Source: Riptortus pedestris
Taxonomy: Eukaryota; Arthropoda; Insecta; Hemiptera; Alydidae
NCBI GenBank assembly: GCA_019009955.1
Contig: CM032228.1
Coordinates: forward strand, 230,630,001 to 230,694,000
Direction of reading: 5' to 3'
Length of the DNA stretch: 64,000 nucleotides
Of this stretch, positions 61,101 through 64,000 are shown one piece after another. The translations under genes and the position numbers were made by a program. Each line of letters starts with the position of its first letter. Positions within the stretch are counted from its first letter, which is position 1. The notes below the pieces were generated by a model, which saw only the letters and a list, made by a program, of their open reading frames with translations, did not search any database and was not told the DNA's origin.

Positions 61101-63128
61101 ATTTGTTAATACCAATATAACATCTATTTTTAACAACAGGAATGAAATCTGTGAATGAAAAATATATACGGTGTCCCACAAGGCTTACTCTCCATCTCTT
61201 AACTTTTATTATTATTTGGAGTACAGAATTGATTTCAATGGTTTTCTTTCTTTTTAGTCTGAAGTTAATTTTGTACCGTCCTAATTAGCCATTGTAGCTA
61301 AAAGTGGACATTAATAAATAATATTATTTTTAATCTATGTTGGCTAAAGATATGACTTTTTGACTCTTAACACCCTCTATTTGCATTTTACCAATGATAC
61401 TGGACGGTGTTGTGGGAGGTTCAAATTATGCTGTAAATAAATTTCAGTGCATCGTTTCTAAAAGTATTATATATGTTGTGGAGATATACTATCATAATCA
61501 AAAAGATTCTATACATAACTTATAAATTCCTAGTGTTGCCAGTTACATTTACTTTATTATATTTCTTTCCCTCTTCTGAATTGATTTTGCTGGTTAAAAA
61601 AAATATATATCTAATCTACAATTTCTGAAAAAAGCTTGTTTCAAGTTTCATCAATCAAGTAATATAGTGCATCAACCATTGGACCTTTACTGCCCTAGAG
61701 CTATCTATGATAAAGGCATATTGCTCTAATAGAAAATTTACTGAAATCTAAGTTATAACACCATGTTTTAAAGTTCACCTCAATGGTGTAGGGGATATGC
61801 CCATTCCATTTGATACCTAAATGATATTCATGGGACACAGACTTGAACCCTACAGGTTACAAAATATTATAATTTATCTTATTATTTAATTCTATGATAC
61901 TAATTTAGGATAAAATTATGCTCTCAGAAATAAGAGGACAATTCCTTGGAAATTGAACTGCTATTCCATTCCTTATTTATCCTTATTGTATTATATTAAT
62001 CGCATCTTTTTAGGCAATGTACTTTAATTATAACTGTAACCTCTCCCAGAAAAAGAGTTCTACGTCATATTATGTACCTAACAAATGTTAATTACTGAAT
62101 TAACTTCTACGTAGATCAAAGCATGTATTTAATATAGAAAAATCTCTCCTCAGCTATTTAATCACAAATACAATTTTATTTATCCTAAATATTTTTAATT
62201 ATCTATATATTCACTTCTTTGTTTTCAGCCCCTGCCCTATTTGTGGTGACAAAATTTCAGGGTTCCATTACGGTATATTCTCCTGTGAAAGCTGTAAAGG
62301 TTTCTTCAAAAGGACTGTACAGAACAGGAAGAATTATGTCTGCCTGAGGGGTTCTTCTTGTCTTGTAACGATAGCTACTAGAAAAAAATGCCCTGCTTGC
62401 CGATTCGATAAGTGCCTTCACATGGGCATGAAACTAGAAGGTAAGTTATTCAAACTTGTATGCTACCGATTTAATTTTAATTAATTTATGACACTAAGTG
62501 TCCAAGAGCATTGAGTAATTATGCCAACATATTTAACCTGTCATTAATGAGTATGAGAGTTTTACTTGATCATATTACAGCAAAAATTTAGTCTCACTAA
62601 AAAATAATAACAAAATAAAAAGTTAGGCATTTCTATTAACCCCGGTTCTGTAGAAAATTCAGTTAGCCTTGAAATTTGTAAGACTTTTCTCCGAGTCTCC
62701 TTACTTTCTTTAAATCTATTTATTTTTTCACACTCCAAATTTCCATGATCCTCATGTTAAGGTTTATATTTTTTATTTCCCATTGTTGTTTTTGCCCCAA
62801 AAACAAAAATTGTAATAGTTTCAATATTTTTGGAATATATCACATTTATTTTTTTTATAACTGCATTCAATGTTTAATTATATGCTTAAATATAATAACT
62901 ATTTTGACTTTAAAGAATGTTGTTGGAGTACATTTCTTAGTCAAATTCAATTTCGTATTTTCATATGACATTGTTGTATTTTCAGCGATAAGAGAAGACA
63001 GAACTCGTGGAGGCAGAAGTACTTACCAGTGTTCGTACACAGTTCCCGCTAACCTTGTTGAGCAGAAGTGTGCGGAACTCAGGCAGGAGCAATCTGCTCC
63101 TACTTCTCTTATACCACCTTTACTCCAG
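53022..63128 (+). CDS. Hr39: Hormone receptor 39 (NR5B nuclear receptor), partial, 10 internal coding exons
   Basis: Nuclear transcription factor of the FTZ-F1/SF-1 (NR5) subfamily; Drosophila Hr39 binds extended AGGTCA half-sites as a monomer and acts in ecdysone-linked and reproductive-tract programmes (family knowledge). Exons joined: 53022-53072, 53151-53255, 55002-55105, 56594-56704, 57485-57566, 58960-59173, 60714-60847, 60928-61036, 62229-62440, 62986-63128. The 1265 nt give 421 codons plus two bases of a split first codon, with no stop and GT-AG at every intron. Residues (numbered from the first full codon): [10 protein letters not shown] at 69-78; Ser/Pro-rich blocks at 150-250; two C4 zinc fingers at 305-325 and 341-360; P-box CESCKG at 322-327; A-box [16 protein letters not shown] at 376-391; PPLLQ at the end. 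The P-box and the finger sequence resemble Hr39 rather than FTZ-F1. Both ends are open: the start exon lies upstream and the ligand-binding domain lies past the window. Identification is by recalled similarity; no search was run. Confidence 0.95.
53151..53255 (+). CDS. Hr39: Hr39 exon b (acidic N-terminal segment)
   Basis: Acceptor ctttacag at 53150; donor gtaag at 53256. It encodes residues 18-51, including the acidic stretch [21 protein letters not shown], and ends with one spare base (phase 1). The Met at 53192 could be a start for a shorter isoform, but the frame is open upstream of it through this exon and exon a, so I treat it as internal. A short acidic stretch just before the [10 protein letters not shown] block is consistent with Hr39 of other insects. 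Confidence 0.85.
53500..53720 (-). mobile_element. GC-rich insert in Hr39 intron 2, possible LINE-like C-terminal remnant
   Basis: A C/T-rich block with far higher GC than the surrounding intron. On the minus strand one frame reads [10 protein letters not shown] and another reads [21 protein letters not shown] basic GRPRQRW-type stretch followed by a Trp-x(n)-Val-Glu-Glu-Ala end resembles the extreme C-terminus of some LINE reverse transcriptases. The evidence is short and split over two frames, so the class is uncertain; it could also be an unrelated GC-rich insertion. Confidence 0.35.
54466..54697 (-). mobile_element. tRNA-derived SINE in Hr39 intron 2, full length
   Basis: Tail ttattattatttattaacgt, then actacggctaattgggacgg, caggttaccacccttttcta, ggattttatttaatgaattc, taaataaattcctattgtcc, the B-box region gctggaatcgaactcaccac, and the head tttaactcacatggctaacc ending aacccc. 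One of the best copies; antisense to Hr39. Confidence 0.9.
55002..55105 (+). CDS. Hr39: Hr39 exon c ([10 protein letters not shown] block)
   Basis: Acceptor attattttcag at 55001; donor gtaag at 55106; the exon ends in phase 0. It encodes residues 53-86 and contains [11 protein letters not shown], one of the few N-terminal motifs I recall as shared with Drosophila Hr39, followed by SEVATVKA. Basic residues (RHKHGEESR) precede the motif, as the basic LKVRRR stretch does in the fly protein. Confidence 0.95.
55334..55490 (-). mobile_element. tRNA-derived SINE in Hr39 intron 3, partial
   Basis: Blocks: cctactgcggctcattgggg, aggattatctaccttcaggc, tgccatccttttttagcc, cactaaataaattcttattt and gggaattgaaccagtga. 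The head beyond the B-box is missing. Confidence 0.7.
56594..56704 (+). CDS. Hr39: Hr39 exon d (acidic/polar linker)
   Basis: Acceptor atttgtag at 56593; donor gtaagc at 56705. The exon is 111 nt, exactly 37 codons, and phase 0 at both ends. It encodes a disordered-looking segment ([15 protein letters not shown], then a Pro/Gln-rich stretch and LKLNNETI) with no domain I recognise. Support is the symmetrical phase, the absence of stops and the fit to both neighbours. A phase 0-0 exon could be skipped without breaking the frame, so it is a candidate for alternative splicing. Confidence 0.85.
57485..57566 (+). CDS. Hr39: Hr39 exon e (linker)
   Basis: Acceptor tatgtttcag at 57484. The donor is taken at 57567, where AA|GTAAGT is a strong consensus; a second possible GT at 57571 would follow an in-frame TAA, so it is rejected. 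The exon encodes [20 protein letters not shown] and then VLVDKIL, and ends with one spare base that completes a Ser codon with exon f. The residues just before the SSGG motif correspond in position to the fly sequence ahead of its SSSGG stretch. Confidence 0.85.
57765..57930 (+). repeat. Possible second SINE or low-copy repeat in Hr39 intron 5
   Basis: A GC-richer block starting ggggagggagggtgcagcaa with a tRNA-like reading (taaagctctagactgttg, then gcccagttgaaaccaggg) and a tail with ccggtacccactccg. No second copy was seen in the window, so the assignment is tentative. Confidence 0.25.
58131..58188. repeat. (AT)n microsatellite in Hr39 intron 5
   Basis: About 29 units, just left of the antisense frameshifted reading frame. 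Confidence 0.95.
58216..58492 (-). pseudogene. Unidentified antisense coding fragment in Hr39 intron 5, with one frameshift
   Basis: Reading the minus strand, an ATG at 58492 opens about 47 codons of protein-like sequence rich in aromatic and acidic residues ([20 protein letters not shown], then [18 protein letters not shown]). The frame is lost near 58350. A second frame then continues with equally protein-like sequence ([18 protein letters not shown], then [19 protein letters not shown]) to a TAA at 58216-58218. The span is 277 nt, one more than a multiple of three, so a single-base shift would explain the break; the original product would be about 91 residues. I do not recognise the family. 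It lies just right of a long AT microsatellite (58131-58188). It could be a decayed retrocopy, a piece of a mobile element, or a two-exon gene whose intron I have not resolved. An assembly error at the break is also possible. Confidence 0.45.
58960..59173 (+). CDS. Hr39: Hr39 exon f (Ser/Pro-rich conserved block)
   Basis: Acceptor tgtgtctag at 58959; donor gtaag at 59174. The exon is 214 nt and encodes residues 152-221. It contains [17 protein letters not shown] and [13 protein letters not shown], followed by QHSSCYSH. These closely follow the Ser/Pro-rich block upstream of the DNA-binding domain in Drosophila Hr39 as I recall it. The run of four Ser codons (tca) after ILS is low-complexity. 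A second AG at 58963 (ggtag) would shift the frame and is not used. Confidence 0.95.
59370..60070 (-). mobile_element. Family A-related element in Hr39 intron 6, with hairpin and duplicated segment
   Basis: 59373-59452 and 59616-59695 are direct copies of a block with ttttgcat, ctgctgccattaaacctcc and tgtttag. Between them, 59520-59600 is the inverted counterpart (aacaacatttggtatttaag, gtggaggtttaatgg, aaaaatctcgattaat). 59721-59752 completes the right arm (cttaaataccaaatgttgtt). From 59820 to 60070 the sequence follows the reversed family centre as at 13985-14260 (acactaaag, ggctgaaatcgtatc, ttgatgctatataatt). Confidence 0.65.
60714..60847 (+). CDS. Hr39: Hr39 exon g (FSPTHSPIQ block)
   Basis: Acceptor tctgatttcag at 60713; donor gtaag at 60848. 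It encodes residues 223-266, with [20 protein letters not shown] then [20 protein letters not shown] followed by an Arg-His pair is shared with the fly protein. It ends with one spare base. The next intron (60848-60927) is only 80 bp. Confidence 0.95.
60928..61036 (+). CDS. Hr39: Hr39 exon h (segment just before the DNA-binding domain)
   Basis: Acceptor tctatttag at 60927; donor gtatat at 61037. It encodes residues 268-302: [11 protein letters not shown], then a Met/Gln/His region, then [12 protein letters not shown]. The [13 protein letters not shown] motif immediately upstream of the first zinc finger in Drosophila Hr39 is nearly the same. The exon ends with AG of a split Ser codon completed by exon i. 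The donor gtatat is weaker than the others. Confidence 0.95.
61275..61326 (+). mobile_element. tRNA-derived SINE 3' end in Hr39 intron 8
   Basis: Only the last 50 bp of the family: ccgtcctaattagccattgt, then aaaagtggacattaataaat. A 5'-truncated copy. Confidence 0.6.
62229..62440 (+). CDS. Hr39: Hr39 exon i (DNA-binding domain, both zinc fingers)
   Basis: Acceptor tttgttttcag at 62228; donor gtaag at 62441. It encodes residues 304-373. All eight zinc-binding Cys are present: 305, 308, 322, 325 in finger 1 and 341, 347, 357, 360 in finger 2. The P-box CESCKG determines half-site choice in NR5 receptors. [14 protein letters not shown] and RKNYVC are the readings that separate Hr39 from FTZ-F1. 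The exon ends inside the Ala codon that follows MKLE, so one exon holds the zinc-finger core and the next holds the A-box. Confidence 0.98.
62986..63128 (+). CDS. Hr39: Hr39 exon j (T/A-box and start of hinge)
   Basis: Acceptor gtattttcag at 62985; donor gtagtt at 63129; ends in phase 0. It encodes residues 375-421, starting [20 protein letters not shown]. This is the C-terminal extension (A-box) that lets NR5 receptors contact bases 5' of the AGGTCA core as monomers. A charged hinge piece ([12 protein letters not shown]) follows, then IPPLLQ, which matches the PPLLQ at the beginning of the conserved region before the ligand-binding domain. Apparent coding past 63128 is intron read-through. 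Confidence 0.95.
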
Positions 63129-64000
63129 GTAGTTTTTAATACCATTATGGTCTCTGCAACTACTTTTCCCATATTTTATCTATTTGAAATAAATATGTAT
63201 CATGTATCAAAAAAGGAAAATTTATCACACTTTGATCAATAAACTAAACTGCTCCTGTAATGGATAACATTGGATAAGGTTATTTGATAACCTCACAGCT
63301 AAAATCCATATCATGACTACACCAAATAAATTTTAGTTCTACTTAATTAATCACAGGATGGAAAAAAGGCCAAGAAAAAGAAAAACATCAAATCATTTTT
63401 ATTTTTTGAGTTGTTTCACATCCATATGGAAAATGATCAGGAGCAATAGAATGCCAAGGGGTGACAATGCTACAGCATTACATCGGACATTCCATTAGCC
63501 CAAATGTCAATTTGAGAATGGCTTACAAATTTTGGCGGGCCAGTCAGCTGATTAATACTGATTACCGAATGACCTATAGTCTTGAATTGATGGCTTGTTC
63601 CTTTCTGTAGACATTGCTAGAGCTATAATAACATGTAGGAAAACAGTACTTAATCAAGTGTTGATCTTATTACTCTTGGATAACTTTGATTCGTGGGCTT
63701 GATTCCCACTTTGGAAAAAGGAATTTATATAGTATCAAACTCAACAAATACAATGTCTAGTTCAAACCTGGCTATAAAAGATTGGTTACATGCGTACAAC
63801 CCAATCTCCTAATTAGCCTCAGTTATTGTGTACAGTGGGCATAAATAAAAATGTTGTAAAAAAATTTTTAAAAATTAATAAAATTTATTTTACGTTATTT
63901 TTTTACGTTTAGTGGTTGTTTTGGGAAAGATTATTAATGTGGCCAACTCTTGAACTGCTTCTTATGGATCTTTTCAAAATTAAATTCAGGTTTGAAAGTT
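63129..64000 (+). other. Hr39: Hr39 intron after exon j, running out of the window
   Basis: Begins with the donor gtagtt. No further exon with Hr39 ligand-binding-domain sequence was found to 64000. It contains a divergent SINE copy (about 63655-63855); the rest is AT-rich with nothing recognised. Confidence 0.7.
63655..63855 (+). mobile_element. tRNA-derived SINE in the last Hr39 intron, diverged
   Basis: Retains gtgttgatcttattactctt, a B-box-like gggcttgattcccact, aggaatttatatagtatcaa, aacctggctataaaagattgg, tcctaattagcctcagt and gtgggcataaata, in family order. Confidence 0.6.

Noticed and set aside
62745..63242. 165-codon ORF spanning an Hr39 exon
   Set aside because: Only 62986-63128 is exon; the rest is intron read-through that happens to lack stops.

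Overview
The window is nuclear DNA of an animal, almost certainly an insect. It is AT-rich (about two-thirds A+T by eye), has long AT microsatellites and tRNA-derived SINEs, and carries GT-AG introns. Its one recognisable gene belongs to the arthropod nuclear-receptor subfamily NR5B. I cannot name the species. Prokaryotic features (operons, ribosome binding sites, CRISPR arrays) are absent and not expected.

The gene is Hormone receptor 39 (Hr39), on the + strand at the right-hand end. Ten internal coding exons can be joined in one open frame from 53022 to 63128, giving 421 complete codons. Every junction is GT-AG and every phase agrees. They cover a low-complexity N-terminal region with blocks recognisable from Drosophila Hr39 ([10 protein letters not shown], a SPDSA region, [20 protein letters not shown]), then the whole two-zinc-finger DNA-binding domain, the A-box and the PPLLQ start of the hinge. 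The ligand-binding-domain exons must lie beyond 64000. The first exon seen (51 nt, 53022-53072) opens in mid-codon, so at least one coding exon lies further upstream. Part of the 53 kb to the left is therefore 5' intron, possibly most of it. One weak phase-compatible candidate for that exon is at 50679-50718.

Positions 1-53021 contain no convincing gene. They are filled with transposable-element remains. (i) A recurrent roughly 600-bp interspersed element, 'family A', has defined ends, a perfect 20-bp terminal palindrome in its best copies, and mosaic or fold-back forms; two copies form a large inverted pair at 47.2-48.8 kb. (ii) A tRNA-derived SINE has about eleven copies, four of them in Hr39 introns. 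(iii) There is a 557-bp solo LTR nested inside a family A copy. (iv) A 5'-truncated LINE has a 13-bp target duplication and an A-tail, and a second fragment holds a LINE ORF2 C-terminus. (v) A pogo/Tigger-type non-autonomous DNA transposon has 24-bp terminal inverted repeats. (vi) A 129-bp MITE is at 44.66 kb. (vii) A nearly perfect hairpin with a stem of about 88 bp is at 38.37-38.56 kb.

Within the Hr39 introns the main oddity is an antisense, frameshifted reading frame of about 91 codons at 58216-58492, which reads like a real protein but which I cannot identify. I saw no clearly new multi-gene system. The most unusual features are the long hairpin, the family A mosaic with its inverted pair, and the antisense intronic reading frame.
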